A stretch of 64,000 nucleotides of DNA from Piper betle (GCA_033002965.1 JAURVB010008380.1:41678-105677), one strand, 5' to 3'; positions 45,261-58,145 are shown, counted from the first letter of the stretch. Notes: a model not told the origin generated them from the sequence alone. Program-made: numbers and translations.

Positions 45261-45426
45261 GTTGGAGGTTATGAGTAGTAGAAAGTAAGCTATGATAAAC
45301 TTTCCAGCCCAATAATTTTAGTCATGGAGGTAAAGGAAGTTTCGACCAATTTGTCCAACTCCATTGAGAAGAAGAATGAGAAGCATTTGGGATAAAACTA
45401 GTTTGACAAAACTTCCTAATAGAAAA

Positions 45427-45727
45427 ACTAGAGGCGAAAGGGCACAAATCAAAGAAGCATGTTGACGGCTTAAGATGCTATAATCCAATGTGTATCCCAA
45501 CCAAAATGAGAGTGGGTTTTCAAAGATCAGCTAGATGATGGAAAGTGTCCTTAAGACAAGTAATTTATCAGAACTAGGAGGCGAAAGGGCACAAATCAAA
45601 GCAGCATGTTGAGGGCTAAAGATGCTATAAATCCAATGTGTATCCCAACCAAAATGAGAGCGGCTTTTCAAAGATCGAACAGGTAAGTCAGCTAGATGAT
45701 GGAAAGTGTCCTTAAGACAAGTAATTT
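45427..45727 (-). repeat. Tandem duplication of about 149 bp in LINE ORF2
   Basis: GAGGCGAAAGGGCACAAATC, CCAATGTGTATCCCAACC and TTAAGACAAGTAATTT occur in the same order at 45430-45567 and again at 45579-45727. Both copies carry DTHWIYSI-type LINE sequence, so a segment of ORF2 is repeated. Confidence 0.9.
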
Positions 45728-46079
45728 TATGAGGAGCACCAGGAACCCAAGGGTCAAGACCCATACGAACATTATCACCATTACTAATTTTTCAAATAAC
45801 AGAGTTCTGTAAATTTTTCAAACCTACCTCAATACCTCTCGAAGCATCTGAAAATTGAGAACGAATAGATGGAGAAGATTGTAAGGTATTCCACCAGCCT
45901 TTGCCCTGGTCATATTTTGCTCCTAGAGCTCGAGCAAGTAATGACTAAGGCTGCGAAATAAATCTTCAGGCTAAACGTGTTAACATTGCTTCATTCATTA
46001 GATGAAGAGGGCGAATGCCTAACCACCATACTCCACAGGGAGACACATATTAGGCCATTTAGTTAAAAAAAGTGATCTT

Positions 46080-47059
46080 TGTCAATGTTTTCTACGGAAA
46101 AATTTAGCTTAACAATATTAGAAACCGACTTAAGTAGACATGTATGACCAGCTTGTGAAAATTTTTAAGTTTCCCACCCCAAAATTTTATTCTGAACCTT
46201 ACGAAAACGATCACGAGAGTTTCCCACCCCAAAAGAAACTTCTTTATACAAAATCATAAAGTAGCACCTAGATATTTATAACGAGAGTGCATAACAGTCA
46301 TACCAGTAAAATGTTGAAATCGGGCAAATTGAGAAGAAGATAAAGAAGGAGCATATAGACAAGCAGATTTTTGAAAATTTATACATTGACCTGAATAAGA
46401 TTCAAATATCTTGAAAATCAAGATAATATGATGTAAAGCTTGCATATGAGCTGGACAAAAAGAAGAAAATCATCGGCAAGAAGCTGTGTTATAGAAGGAG
46501 CATGGTAGCAATTGTAAGACACTTAATACAGTGATTTACTTCAGTTCCGATCACAGGCACGTACGTGCTTGGCAATTTCCAAGCTTGTTGCCTATTTAAT
46601 TGTCAATTGGCAATCAATTAGTTCCAAAACTGAATATGGTGGATTAATGAATTTCAAACAAATAACTGTTTTCATGCCAAGTGGTTGAGAAAGAACGTAC
46701 AAGCATGGTAATTACCAGGCACATGTCTGTGATGTGAACCAGATTTACTTCCGTCTTTTGCAACAAAACCGAAAGCCCTTCCATGCCAATCAGAAAGAAA
46801 GAGATAAGGGGATAAAGGATCCCCCGTCGAAAACCATTGGAAGCACGAAAATGACCCATTTGGTGACCATTCAACAAGAGAGAACAAGAAACAGTAGACA
46901 AACAGTTATGAATAAGATCACACCATAATTGAGAAATACCGATAGCTCGTTATATTTGATCATAGGCTTTAGATAAATCAACCTTCAAGCAAGATCATGG
47001 CACACCACGTTTAGAATTCATAACCTTCTTAATGCATTCATGTGCAAGAATGATATTAT
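46080..47059 (-). pseudogene. LINE reverse transcriptase, C-terminal half
   Basis: From right to left: NIILAHECIKKVMN-type sequence and DLSKAYDQI (46960-47055), then STVSCSLLLNGHQMGHFRASNGFRRG (46820-46905), a damaged catalytic box read as LLADDFLLFVQ (46455-46487), then ESYSGQCINFQKSACLY and YKYLGATL (46254-46445). These are RT blocks 3-7 of plant L1 elements. The DD catalytic pair is present, but frames are broken several times. Confidence 0.85.
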
Positions 47060-47860
47060 TGTTAATATGTATAATTGTATTAATGATATGTAGCTCATTG
47101 TCACACTCGGAATACTAAAGAAATCTCGGAATAACAATCTCAGAATATTAACAGAGATGGTTGTATTATTCCATAGAGATTGAAAGGTCTCAAAGTTTCT
47201 CTATAAATTGAGTTTTACTTGCCTCATTCTTGAGGGCAAGACAAGTAGAGTGTAAGTTTAGTTGAAGTAGTGAATTGTTCGTTGTTGCCCGTGGTTTTTT
47301 ACTCTCGATTGAAGGAGGTTTTTTACGTTAAATCTCTGCCCTTTTATGGTTTTGTTTTATCTTATTTCTTAGGTCTTATTTTCCCATTATTTTTGTTCGT
47401 TATGGTTGATCTCCAATTTTGGGGATTTTTCTCAACAATTGACTCCGTTTGTGGGAAGGTGGGTCCTGGTGTTGCCCTGGTTTGCCTTATGGCATGTTGC
47501 CACTCCAAATTAGAGTCTCCTGCAACCTCACTGGAACATGTTAAGCTCCGGCATGTGTGAGGAGGAGATGATTTGGGTGGCTTGGTCCTCACGTTACGGT
47601 TGGATTAGCCAGAATTGGAGTCTCCTGGAACTTCACTGTAACACGTGATCTCCGACATGTGTGAGGTGGAGATGATTCGGGTGATCTGATGTGTGAGGGG
47701 GTGATTGTTGGGTTTATCCCACATTAGTTCTGGGGGTAACTGGTGACTTGTATATAGGCTCATGGGAAAGCCTTATTCCCTGAGCTAGCTTTTGGATTAA
47801 GAGAGGCCTGTGACACCTCTTGCAAGTCCCTGTTGGGGGCCCAAAGATTTTTCCCTAACA
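47060..47860. mobile_element. 801-bp LTR-like insertion in LINE RT
   Basis: TGTTAATATG...TTCCCTAACA is flanked by perfect ATTAT duplications (47055-47059 and 47861-47865), and the LINE reading RQI(..)NIILAHE resumes across it. Inside, 47707-47860 (TGTTGGGTTTATCCCACATT...CTAACA) has the look of an LTR by itself, and two about 80-bp units (GAGTCTCCTG.AAC.TCACTG) repeat at 47512 and 47620. It is either a solo LTR or a miniature LTR element with diverged ends. Confidence 0.75.
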
Positions 47861-48211
47861 ATTATAACCTATTTGACGACCAGAAACAAAAGCATTTTGA
47901 TTAGGAGAAATGCACTTATTTGACACAGTTTTGAGCCTATTAGCAAGAAGTTTAGAAACAAATTTGTAAAGAACAATACACAAGCTAATCGGCCTAAACT
48001 CACCAACAGTTTGAGCACCTTGTTTTTTAGGAATAGGAAATAAAAGAGTATGATTGATTTGTGTAAGGAGGTGATAGGTCTGAACGAAATGTCTTACAGC
48101 TTGTAGATGGTCTGGAGCAAGAACCAACCATGATTTTTTATGGAACTCTGCTTTGTATCCATTGGAGCAAGGTGATTTCCAATGTTTGAAAGAAAATACC
48201 ACCTGTTGCAA
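47861..48211 (-). pseudogene. LINE reverse transcriptase, N-terminal blocks
   Basis: The minus strand from 48211 reads VVFSFKHWKSPCSNGYKAEF, then HTLLFPIPKKQGAQTVGEFRP, ISLC..LYKFVSKLLANRLK and ISPNQNAFVSGRQI. These are RT blocks 0-2 of plant L1 elements. It is open throughout this piece. Its 5' side is fused to the truncated family-A LTR. Confidence 0.88.
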
Positions 48212-50716
48212 CACAACATGATTATCATCATTCACATAGCATGCAACACCATCATTATATATTACACACGGCAGGTATACATGTGCGCGGTTCCGTGCTA
48301 CTCCTCCACAGTCCCGACAGCTTACATTCGTTGCGATTATCACCTACATAAATATAGAAAACCATTAGTAACGAGTGTTACCGGTCCAGAAAATAACTAA
48401 TAACAATCTAACATAGGAGAGCTGATCCTTCTGTTAAATAAAAACCTCATATACTTCCTCAAGAACTCTCATAAGGGCAATAATGGGAGCCGTCAACCTC
48501 AAGTGGCAGCATCCCCATTCTAAGTCATTCACTTTCCATCACATTCTCTTTCCTTGGCCATTTAAACTATCCCTTTGCGCGAAAAAATCATTCTCTTTCA
48601 TCTCAGCCCTCTACGTCCTCTATATTACTCTTGGCCCTGAGTACAAAGGCCGAGTATTCTCAAGCATGTGCCTTCAATACCCTTTTACGCCACAAGTCTA
48701 GACATACGTTACACAACAATACCCGTAACCTCCACACTTCTCCAGGTTTGAAGAACTCAAAGGTGGAGTTGTCAGGATCTCACGGGAATGGAGTGGATGC
48801 TCACCAGTTCCATAGCCCGCTATCGATCGGCACATACCAGCTCACGTACCACGGTTGTCGGTATTTTCGGCTTCGACTATCACGTGCCCGCTCACGTAGC
48901 ACGGTTATCGAGTTTCCCTCATTCCATCTCTCATTGAAAACGCAAAAACTAAATGTATATCGGTCTGGGTAGGGGTTTATATAATAGACCCGAAGGCATC
49001 GTGAGCTAGATCTGAGTTTTAAAAACAAACTCTAGGGATCTTATCCTCGAGGATTATTAATCTGGAAATACGATCGACTAAATGGCCCGTGTGGAGTGTG
49101 ATATGATAAATCCTCCATTCGACACGTCCTCTTTCTTGTTCTAAACAAAACATGATAAAATAAGACAATAAATCGAGAGCGAGTTCTAAACGGACCTGGT
49201 AGAAGCTCCAATCGTGGTTGCACGTCTATGCAGCAAGCTCCTTCTCCGTATCTACACATCAAATCTAGAAGCTAACGCCCGCTAACTAAATGATGCATCA
49301 AACTCATCATGATCAACACACTTACAATGCAATCAACATCCATCAACAGATCATCAGTGTAGAAATAACTCTAACTCATCCTATTCATACCAATTTTATT
49401 ATGTTTTTTCTAAATTACATTGTAGTTAGTCAACATGCTCAGATTTATTTTACTTAATCAGATCACTAATAGCAATTCACTATCAATCAAATCATGCAAA
49501 TCATCACTTCATCTATAATCATGCATTCATCTCAACAATTAATCAATCCTAGTATGTTGTGTTAATAAATATTAATTTTAAATAATTAAATCGGAGGTAA
49601 TTATACCTTGCATCGTCGGCAATCCGCGACGGTTAGGGTTTTGTCGTGCATCTCGGAGCTCGAATTTGGCACTAGGCGGCGTCTGAAGGTATATCAAGTT
49701 TGACTGGATGAACTCAGCGGAAGATCCGGCAAATTTCAAAAAATCCAATTTACTGGCAGGTTCCGACGGTTTTTTGGCAGGTTTCGGCAGTTTTCTGGTG
49801 ACGGTTGCCGGTGGTGGCTACTGGTAGGATGGTGGTGGTATGGGGTACCGTTGGAACTGGCTCGGCGACCCTGATGCGTCTACGACGTCGACGTGGTCTG
49901 CAGAGGCAACGTCTCGCCTAAAAATGGCAAAAACAAAGGCAGCAATGGGGTGAAGAGATTCGACTAATGTAGGCAGCGTTGAGCTCCACTCCGGTCGGGG
50001 AAGTTAGCAGGAGGCTCGGCGATGTCGAGGTGGCAGTTGGATGGCGACAGCAACCATCGCCGATGGCAAGATCAGCCACGAGAGTGCAGTGCGGTTGAGG
50101 CGGCTTCGTCGCGTCGAGGAGGCCGGGCAACGGTGAAGGCACGGCAGGGCTAGGCGGCGTCGATCGGCGGCAGAATGGCGTTAGTGGCAGTGTCGGCAAC
50201 AAACACAGGCAGTGAAGTCAGCAGTGATCAGGGGTTTGGGGGTGATGAAAGTGTCGGAAGGGAGGAGAAATACTTTGGTGGCAAAACTCGTAAATAAAAC
50301 TTGACTTAGGCCGATTCGAGTCAAAAATAATAACTAACACATAAATAATCTTAAAAAATATGAAAAAAATCCCATAAAATATATTACATAACATAACAAC
50401 ACAATGACATATTCCATAAATAATAACCCACCCAAACTTCCCTATAACGTATCTTAATGCATTATTCAGCCTAAAAATAATTATACGATCAAATTCATAA
50501 AAAAATATTGCATACTTTCACATATACTAATAACTCATTTCTCATTATCTTTCCAATGTTATCATCATATACTCAAGTACACTTGACCCTCGTCGCTCAT
50601 AACTCACGGTTGGCCTCAACTCAGCACGCAGTTTATGAAACTAACTTGATTTGAACCAACGGTTGAACCGACTGGTTCGCTGTAGTAAAACTCTGACTCA
50701 AGTCACGGGTTTTATA
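48212..50716 (-). mobile_element. Truncated family-A LTR in the LINE
   Basis: The inverted copy starts (minus strand) at 50716 with TATAAAACCC, a mutated TGTAAAACCC, and follows the family-A LTR: GCCGTAGAC-type, TCTATTATATAA and TAGTTTTTGCGTTTTCA (48945), CCGGTAACACTCGTTA (48372-48388). It stops near 48212, before the LTR 3' end. About 350 bp of LINE between GDANYK and VVFSFKHW is also missing, so a deletion removed the LTR end plus LINE sequence. Its U3 lacks the 20-bp repeats and has GC-rich unrelated sequence (49600-50280) in their place. Confidence 0.75.
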
Positions 50717-51274
50717 ATTTGCATCACCTAAAGCAATAGAATTATCACAAGATTTTTGTTTCCAATACATTTCTTGTAATTGGACTAGAGAAGCAAAAGT
50801 ATTAGAAACAAAATGTCGATCATGACAGAAGATTCATTACTTGGGTGAAAAATCTTAAATTGGGTTGCCTCAACATCAAAAAGAGCATTGCCAACATAAA
50901 CAAAATGAGATTTATTCCAATCTTTAAGTGCTAACCTGGTATGCCAAAGCTTTTGCACGATTTGATAAAAAGGAGATCCATTAACAAGAAGTGTCCAAGC
51001 ATTTTTAATAAGATGCAGAAAAGAAGGATCATAAGTCCAATAATTTTTAAAACAGAAAGGTTTGGGAAAATCCCGACAATCACTTTCAGTACGAAGCAAA
51101 AAAGAGGCAATGTCAGAAGTGAGAGGCGCCAAATGAAAAACACAAGTATTAGGAAACTTATGAAGCCAATCCAGGTTTGCAACAGCACGATCCAATCATT
51201 CCTAGATCAAATTGGGAGGAGAATTTTGTTGATTAGACCAAGTGAACGGTGGTCCAATAAAATATAAATTAATG
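50717..51274 (-). pseudogene. LINE ORF2, endonuclease end and linker
   Basis: From 51274 leftward: IGPPFTWSNQQN, then LDRAVANLDWLHKFPNT, HLAPLTSDIASFLL, FCFKNYWTYDPSFLHLIKNAW, LALKDWNKSHF and EMYWKQKSCDNSIALGDAN. This is the end of the apurinic-type endonuclease and the linker to RT in plant LINE ORF2. The conserved SDH of the endonuclease reads SDI. The reading joins to 60741 across the nested LTR. Confidence 0.85.
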
Positions 51275-53170
51275 TGTAACACTCCGATTTGGCCCGGAGA
51301 GCAAAATAAACCAAACTAATAAATTTTGGGATATTAATTCATAACACATTAAAACAGAGAACAAGTACAAGGACCAAACCACACAAGGTGTCAAAGGACA
51401 AACTTGAGGGAAACTAATACGTAGACAACACTAAATGCATGCAAAACACTTAATGTTTGGCTCATGAAAATAGGGCATCCTAGATAAATTGAATTTACAA
51501 AGAGAGATTAAGTTTTTTAGAAAATCCAACAAAGTTTCTCCTGCAAATAGGATGCTAAAAAAAATACAATTTGTATAATTATCATTCAATCACAGAATAA
51601 TCTTAGAACATTTCATAATATCACTTAACATTCATAGAAACACCTCCAAGGCGTTATGCCACATTTTAGATCATTCGCATTATACTTAACATAGATTTCA
51701 CATTCATTGGGCTATGGGGTTTGCCTTGTTTTCACATGGGTCCTTCTGTAATTGCAAATCACAAAAGTTCTTCCAACTCATATTCCTTCTTTACTCCATG
51801 TACTTGTACAAGTAGCCTGGTTTCGCATACTTTGATTATTTAACCATCAATTCCAGGACTTTGGGGCTTGGAGAAACCTGCACAAAATAAGTTAGACTTG
51901 CGCACCTCAAAGAATTCCGTCTGCAAAATAGAGAAAATACAATTACGTAAACAAAAGCTAGCAAACTATTATGGTATCATATCACAAGGCACAAACCTAC
52001 ACGAGTCACAACACAAGTCTCAAGACCACACGGCCATAACAACATCACATGATTCATAGCCCAAGACATCCACATAAACATGTCATACATATCCAGAAAT
52101 AACAAAAGTTTCCAAGGGATACAAAACAAACACTGTCAAAAACCCACAACACCAAAAAGCCAACCCTGCATCCGTCAAGGTCCTTATGATCTGCCCAACT
52201 ACACTAGCCAACGCCAAGCCTGCTCACTTACATAATATAAGAAAACATGTCAACGAGTGTCACTGATCCCCAAGTAACTAATAGGAAAAAAATCTTAATA
52301 ATGACAAATCAATATTATAATTATCCATGAGGAATTGAAATGAAACAACAACTTCTCCATCACACACTAATCATAAGCAAGTGACTAATAAGGCCTAATT
52401 ATAATCATAATCATTGATAATCGTACACATGGACTAAAAAATAGCTCATGGTAACATGTAACTAATATAGCACAAGGTCTAGTTGATAATCACTACAGCA
52501 CTGCATGGTCCAGATATGCTCGACGAAGGCATACATGCTAAAATATACACTACTAGCAAGTAGTAAACTAAAATTATATACATAAGACCGTCAGCAAGCA
52601 CCACATGCAGTACCAACTGGGCCCCTTGGTGATGTCAAATGTCCCATCCATCTAGTGTGAAAGTCAAAATTTGAACTCGTAATACAAGTATAAAGTCTGA
52701 GCATGGACATTTCAAATAGTTCTACAGTGCAACTTTGAACTAACTCTTATAACTTTTGAAGAGGATCTTATCCTTGAGGTTTTATTAATCTAGAAGATCA
52801 ATTAAATGATCCATAGGTAGTAGGATCAAATAAAACATAATTAAGTTCTACGATATAAATCAAATCATGTGAGCCAAACAGAAGATCAAGTAGAAGAGAT
52901 TCCTAACGGAGCTAAGAAGAGCTCCTCATCCTACAATGGCAAGCCTAACTCCAAGTGGCCTAACAATGAGAACAGTTACATGATCAAGTATGATGAATGT
53001 GTGCAATGCATGAACATTCTATAATTCAGTAAGGATGCCTGACATGCAACAAGAAATTAAATAAACACACAATTGATCTAATTTGATAACAGCGTTCATA
53101 CCTGAATTTTGATACCATGAAAAAAGAAGACCAAGTTAATAAACTATCTGATGAAATCATAAGTGTGAAG

Positions 53171-53906
53171 TGATGAATTATCAATATCTAATCAAATTAA
53201 TTTCTTCTGAAATCTAATTAAACCTCATGATCTAAGAAATAGGTGATCAATCTACTCTTAGCATTTAGAACATGATAATTTAAACAATCCGATTGAATAA
53301 AAGAGTAAGAGCTTGAAATAAATTCAATTAAATCATGTTAAGTTCCATTCTTCTCTAGAACGAAATATAAGACTACTCCATAATAAAAATAGAAAATATA
53401 ATAAAGAAGAAACTAATTTTTATTATGAAAGAGAAAGAAATTACAAAAACTAGAAATATTTTCTTTCACTAAACTGCTAAGCCAAAAGTTGAGATATCCA
53501 CAACAAATGACCACCCTTTTATATAGAAGAGAAGATGGCCAAGAGATACAAAAATTCGAGGATGGATTCCAAAATTCGATGTGGACTAATTGATTATGAT
53601 GTCAGATGAAGTTTCCAATTCCTCGACAACGGTGCCAAAGTTATGTATAGCCATCCACATGGAGCTTTGTCATCATCAAAATTGTAGCCATCAACAGGTG
53701 GGGTCCAATGCTCTAACCAACAAATCCTAAGCTTAATTCGTTTCATCTTTTTCTGCATTAAAATTTCAAAATTAAGCATATCTTATAAAATATTAATTAA
53801 CTAGAATATAACAAAAAATATCACCTAATTAATAATATTTATACTCGAAAAGTACAAAATCATATAAAAATCCTGGGTATATATTGTATATTTTAAACAC
53901 TTAACA
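53171..53906 (-). repeat. Truncated 3' LTR of gypsy element
   Basis: Matches 58615-59348 closely, from GTGATGAATTATCAATA to TTTTAAACACTTAACA. The portion corresponding to 58146-58614 is missing at the junction with family-B LTR sequence. Open frames on the minus strand in both LTRs (53594-53779, 58943-59221) are the same non-coding LTR sequence. Confidence 0.9.
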
Positions 53907-53925
53907 CACCCCCACACTTAAACTT
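53907..53925 (-). promoter_or_regulatory. Polypurine tract of gypsy element
   Basis: The minus strand reads AAGTGTGGGGGTG directly before the LTR start TGTTAAGTG. This G-rich form is usual in Athila/Tat elements. Confidence 0.85.
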
Positions 53926-55754
53926 TTGCGCGTCCCGAGCAAAATATCATAAAAAAAATAAAATTTTATTACACAAAAATATTTAATCCCCATTATGTTC
54001 TCATATGATTCTCAATCAAACCCTCAAGAGTCAACAAGATGTCAATCAAATCAGAAATTCTCTTTCATCAATCACATCTAAAAGAAAGCTCTCTGTGTGT
54101 GTGATAGTCCATTGGCCTATCAATCTCATCTGCAACCAAGAGAATACAATCAAGCACATGCTTAAATATGTTTACCTTTCGCTCCCATCTCTACTAATGT
54201 AGGTAATGCCAATTTAATGAAATCAATAGGCCTTTATAGGTTGTAACGGGGCCAAGGGCTAGGGACCAAAAATAAGATAAATAAGATAGAAAAATCAGAG
54301 GCTAATATGCACCCTAGAATTAAAAATCTTTTCTAAATCCTAACATACATGTATAACAAATCCCCAAGCAATATGAAATAAACTTCCTTAAATGTAGTAT
54401 CGAGTTGACCCAATATAAGAACTAACTTTGCTTTGATTTTCCATTGACTACCTGCTGCTTTTTCTTTTTTCTTTTATTTCAAACCAGTGGAAGACTATTG
54501 CTTCATCTTGTGTTTACTGGTGGAGGATCATTGCCTCATCTTCTTTTTTTCAATTTTTTCTTCTTTTTTTCTTTGTTTTTCTTCTCTTTTTTTCTTTTTC
54601 TTTTTGTTACAAAGCAAAGTGTCAGGAAAGTCCACACTATCTACTCAATCACCACTCTATAAAACGCAATGCCTTCCCCCTATACTACTCAAAGTTTCAT
54701 CCTTGTTAGAATTTAGAACGAATTCAAAACACTAGGGTGCTAGGACTCAAGCAGCCAGATATATTTTCAATAAAAAGGCCAAGGCTAAAATAAGGGTAAT
54801 CAAACAAATATGTATAATAAAGGCCATGAAATTGTGTACAGAGGATAATTCATATTAGGTAGGCTTGAAGAAAGGCCCAGACTCATCAAAAAGAAATGCC
54901 TATATCATTTTCCATCTACATGGCAAGCCAAATATTTTGCCTCGAAAGTCGCTAGGGCAAATTCTAAAAGTCATGACCATCATGTACAATCCTTATTGCA
55001 AAACATTCATTGAAATCATCTAAACCAAAGGATTGTGAAAATAATATAAGGTAGAGAACCAACTCTCGAATGCAATCTTTTACTCAGTTCATCCCTCATA
55101 TCAATTAATCAAGTTTTCCCAAGAAAGGTAAGACTAATTCACATGTATCTATCATTGAACCAAGAGACTAAAATACTATTGCATAATAAAATTTTTACAC
55201 TAAACTACACTATATATATATATGTATGCATCTCTAAATCTAAACATGAGTCAAGCATGAACAATATGCACAAAATTAAGGCATCACCCCCAAACTTAAA
55301 CTAAATATTGTCCTCCATGTTAAAAAATAAGGAGAAAGAAGTGAAAGAGAACTCCCTCAACCAATTAGTCGGTGGATGATTATCATGAATAACTGAATTT
55401 GCACTTGACCCATGCTACAAAATAAAAAGAAATATTAAAAAAATCTACAAATAAAAATAAACTTTTAAAAGAAATCACTTGGGTTGCCTCCCAAGAAGCG
55501 CTTGGTTTAACGTCTACAGCCCGACCATCTTGATAATCTCCAAAATATGGTGGTACTTCAACTGATGGCAGCAATCTGTGGCAATGGTAGATCTAAGGTT
55601 TCCACATCTCTGAATCTCCTAAGCAAGATTGGTCTGTGAATCTAATACTTTAACCATCTCGTCCACATCAGTATCATCTTCACAAAGAGAATTTATGGCC
55701 TTATGTAATGAATCACTCAACTGATCCCCTTTGTACATTATTTTATCACATAGT
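53926..55754 (-). other. Long 3' untranslated region of gypsy element
   Basis: Between the polypurine tract and the protease lies about 1.8 kb without protein domains, except the ALLGRQP-type stretch at 55479-55515 (minus strand NQALLGRQP). 54460-54610 is strongly pyrimidine-rich on the plus strand. Long non-coding 3' regions are usual in Athila/Tat elements; an envelope-like ORF was looked for and not seen. Confidence 0.7.
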
Positions 55755-56414
55755 TCAATTCTTAGAACAATCATATGTTTCATCCGAGCAATTCATGGAT
55801 TTAAAAATGTTGTATGTGACATAATCGTTGTTTACCCTAAGCGTAAGTTTTCCAGCAGCTACGTCAATCAGTGTTCTCCCCGTTGCCAAGAAACCTCTCC
55901 CGACAATGAGTGGTATATCATCATTCCTTCCTTCCATTTCAAGCACTACAAAATCTACAGGAAAGATAAACTTGTCAACCTTTATTAAAACATCTTCAAT
56001 GACTCCTTTAGGATATACCAATGATCGGTCAGCCAACTGGAGTGTGATGTTGGTAGGAGCAATATCCTTGATTCCTAACCTTTTGAAAATAGAAAAAGGC
56101 ATAAGATTAATACTAGAACCTAAGTCACATAAAGCATTACAATGAACATTTCCTCTAATTGAACATGGAATCACAAATTTTCCCGTGTCTTTTATCTTAG
56201 GATGTAGTTTTCTTTGGAGGACAGCACTACATTCCTCTGTCATGGCCACAACTTCATTGTCATCTACTCTCTTTTTCTTTGCTAGAATATCCTTCAAGTA
56301 TTTTACATAACTAGGCATCTGTTCAAGTGCTTTAGCAAAAGGTATGTTAATTTGTAATTTCTTAAATATATCAAGAAATTTTTTGAAATATTTTTCATCA
56401 CTTTGTTTCCTCAA
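55755..56414 (-). pseudogene. Gypsy aspartic protease (gag-pol remnant)
   Basis: 219 open codons. The N-terminal part, KYFKKFLDIFKKLQINIPFAKAL and EQMPSYVKYLKDIL, is the usual lead-in. The protease has CDLGSSINLMPFSIFKRLG (active-site loop DLGS; related elements have DLGA), LQLADRSLVYPKGVIEDVL, FIFPVDFVVLEME and IVGRGFLATGRTLIDV. It would mature the gag polyprotein. The frame differs from gag by one shift near 56450, and the protein ends shortly after the protease with no RT following. The domain itself looks intact, so decay is recent compared with the copia elements. Confidence 0.9.
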
Positions 56415-56596
56415 TCTAGAAGGAAATGGTACCTTTTCTTAGACCTCTTCTATTTGTACCTCATCTTTTTCTTTCCTTTTGCTTCTGAGTAAGCTAACCA
56501 ATGTATTGGGTTCATGTTCATTGTTTGGTTTTTCATCTTTTTCTCTAACTTCATTGGATTGAACTGGTTCTTGTAAAGTAATACCACTCCGGGTTG

Positions 56597-57997
56597 TTAT
56601 AGCTTTGCAATGCTCTTGACCATCTTTCCTTGGTTGCTCTGGTTGGCTAGGAAGTACACCCTTGGGTCACTTGGTTCCATGTTTACTTGCACCATAACTT
56701 GTTGCATAAACTGTTGTTGTTGTTGTTGTTGATTCTGCATAAATTGATGCATAGTTTGTTGCATAGAAATGAACATTGGGATCAAATCCGGTTGTTGTGG
56801 TTGAAAAGAAAGTAAAGGAGGTCGAGAATGCTGTGATGGTGATGGTGGATTAGTGGGAATAGCAGCCTATTGTGGAGAATTATTCCATGAAAAGTTGGGG
56901 TTATTGTGCCATCCCGCATTATAGGTATTGGAATAGAGATGGTTGTTCATATTAAAGTTGCCTACGTAGTTTACTTGATCTGTTGCACATTGACCTGTAA
57001 GATGTCCTTGTCCACACCATTCACACCTTGGTTCTACAGCCTTAACATATCCCTGCATATTAAGATTTTGAACTTGATTAGCTAAAACACTGACCTGAGC
57101 AGATAAAGCAGTAAGTGCATCTAATTCTAAAACTCTGGTAGTCCTTCTTGGATGCCTTTCTTGGGTTGCATGGTGGTTGATAGGAACCATCAATTCTAGC
57201 AATTGAAAAGCATCATATGGGTTCTTTCTAAGAAATGATCCATTGGCCACCGCATCAACTATCTTCATTGTTTGCCCCAACAACCCGTTATAGAAAATTT
57301 GCAGTTGCATCCATCTTTCTATACCATGGTTGGGACACCTTTTCAACAATTCTTTAAATTTTTCCCATGCCTCAAAGAGAGACTCACCATCAAAATGCAA
57401 AAAAGATAAAATTTTGTTAGGTAATCTAGCAGTTTTAGAAGGAGGAAAATATTTTAACAAAAAATTTTCAGACAATTCATCCCAAGTGGTAATTGAATCT
57501 AATGATGACAACCACTCTTTTGCACTTCCTATTAATGAGAATGGAAATAAGCGAAGGCGGAGAGCGTCGTCAGAGACACCAGGTTGCTTATACATATTAC
57601 AAACCGATAGGAAATCCATGATATGCCTATTAGGATTTTCAATAGGCGATCCACTAAATTGTCCTATAGTTTGTAACATGTTAAATAAAACTGGTTTAAG
57701 CTCGAAGTGGGGCACATCCACCGGTGGTGCAATAATACTAGGTTGTAACCCTCTTGCAAGAGGTACAACCCAATCTTGGATTACCCTGTTGTCATCATTA
57801 GCTACTGCTACAATCGGTGGAAGTAGAGGCATTTGTTGTTGTTGTAGGTATATGACTTCTTCTTCTATTACTTCTTGTGCTCTTCTTCCAGCGGCATGCA
57901 AATTTCTCAAAGTCCTTTCAATCTCTGGATTACAAGAAGAGAAGGATGACCGTACTAATCGATGCATAAACAAATGATAATAAATAAATAATAGCAA
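56597..57997 (-). pseudogene. Gypsy gag with zinc knuckle, one internal stop
   Basis: 376 open codons to the stop at 56867, with the same frame resuming to 56597, so one stop splits about 467 aa. A likely start is the Met at 57967 (MHRLVRSS). Retrotransposon gag region: IDFVPxxxPHFELKP-type start, FSGSPIENPNRHIMDFL, LRLFPFSLIGSAKEWL, FLLKYFPPSKTA, FEAWEKFKELLKRCPNHG. Then the knuckle CEWCGQGHLTGQC (about 57000), an Asn-rich stretch and a poly-Gln run (56709-56735). Gag forms the particle and binds RNA. The stop is a TAG in the linker after the Asn-rich part; readthrough or recent mutation are both possible. Confidence 0.92.
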
Positions 57998-58121
57998 GGA
58001 AGAAGATAATGATATAGTTTATTTTTTCTTTCTTTTCTTTTTATTTAAATTAGACACTAAAATCTAAAAATAAAAGAAAACACTCAAATTCTAATCCTAA
58101 ATTAACTTAGAAAATTCGGTC

Positions 58122-58139
58122 TCCCAAGCAACGGCGCCA
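58122..58139 (-). promoter_or_regulatory. tRNA-Asp-type primer-binding site
   Basis: The minus strand reads TGGCGCCGTTGCTTGGGA six bases after the 5' LTR. The first 12 bases match the primer site TGGCGCCGTTGCC complementary to plant tRNA-Asp, used by Athila/Tat-type elements. Confidence 0.85.
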
Positions 58140-58145
58140 AAAACT

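Noticed and set aside
53594..53779. Minus-strand frame MLNFEILMQKKMKRIK, also at 58943-59221
   Set aside because: Same non-coding LTR sequence in both LTRs of the gypsy element, so its repetition is not evidence for a gene.
57330..57977. 215-codon plus-strand frame
   Set aside because: Antisense shadow of the gypsy gag, which has clear family motifs on the minus strand.
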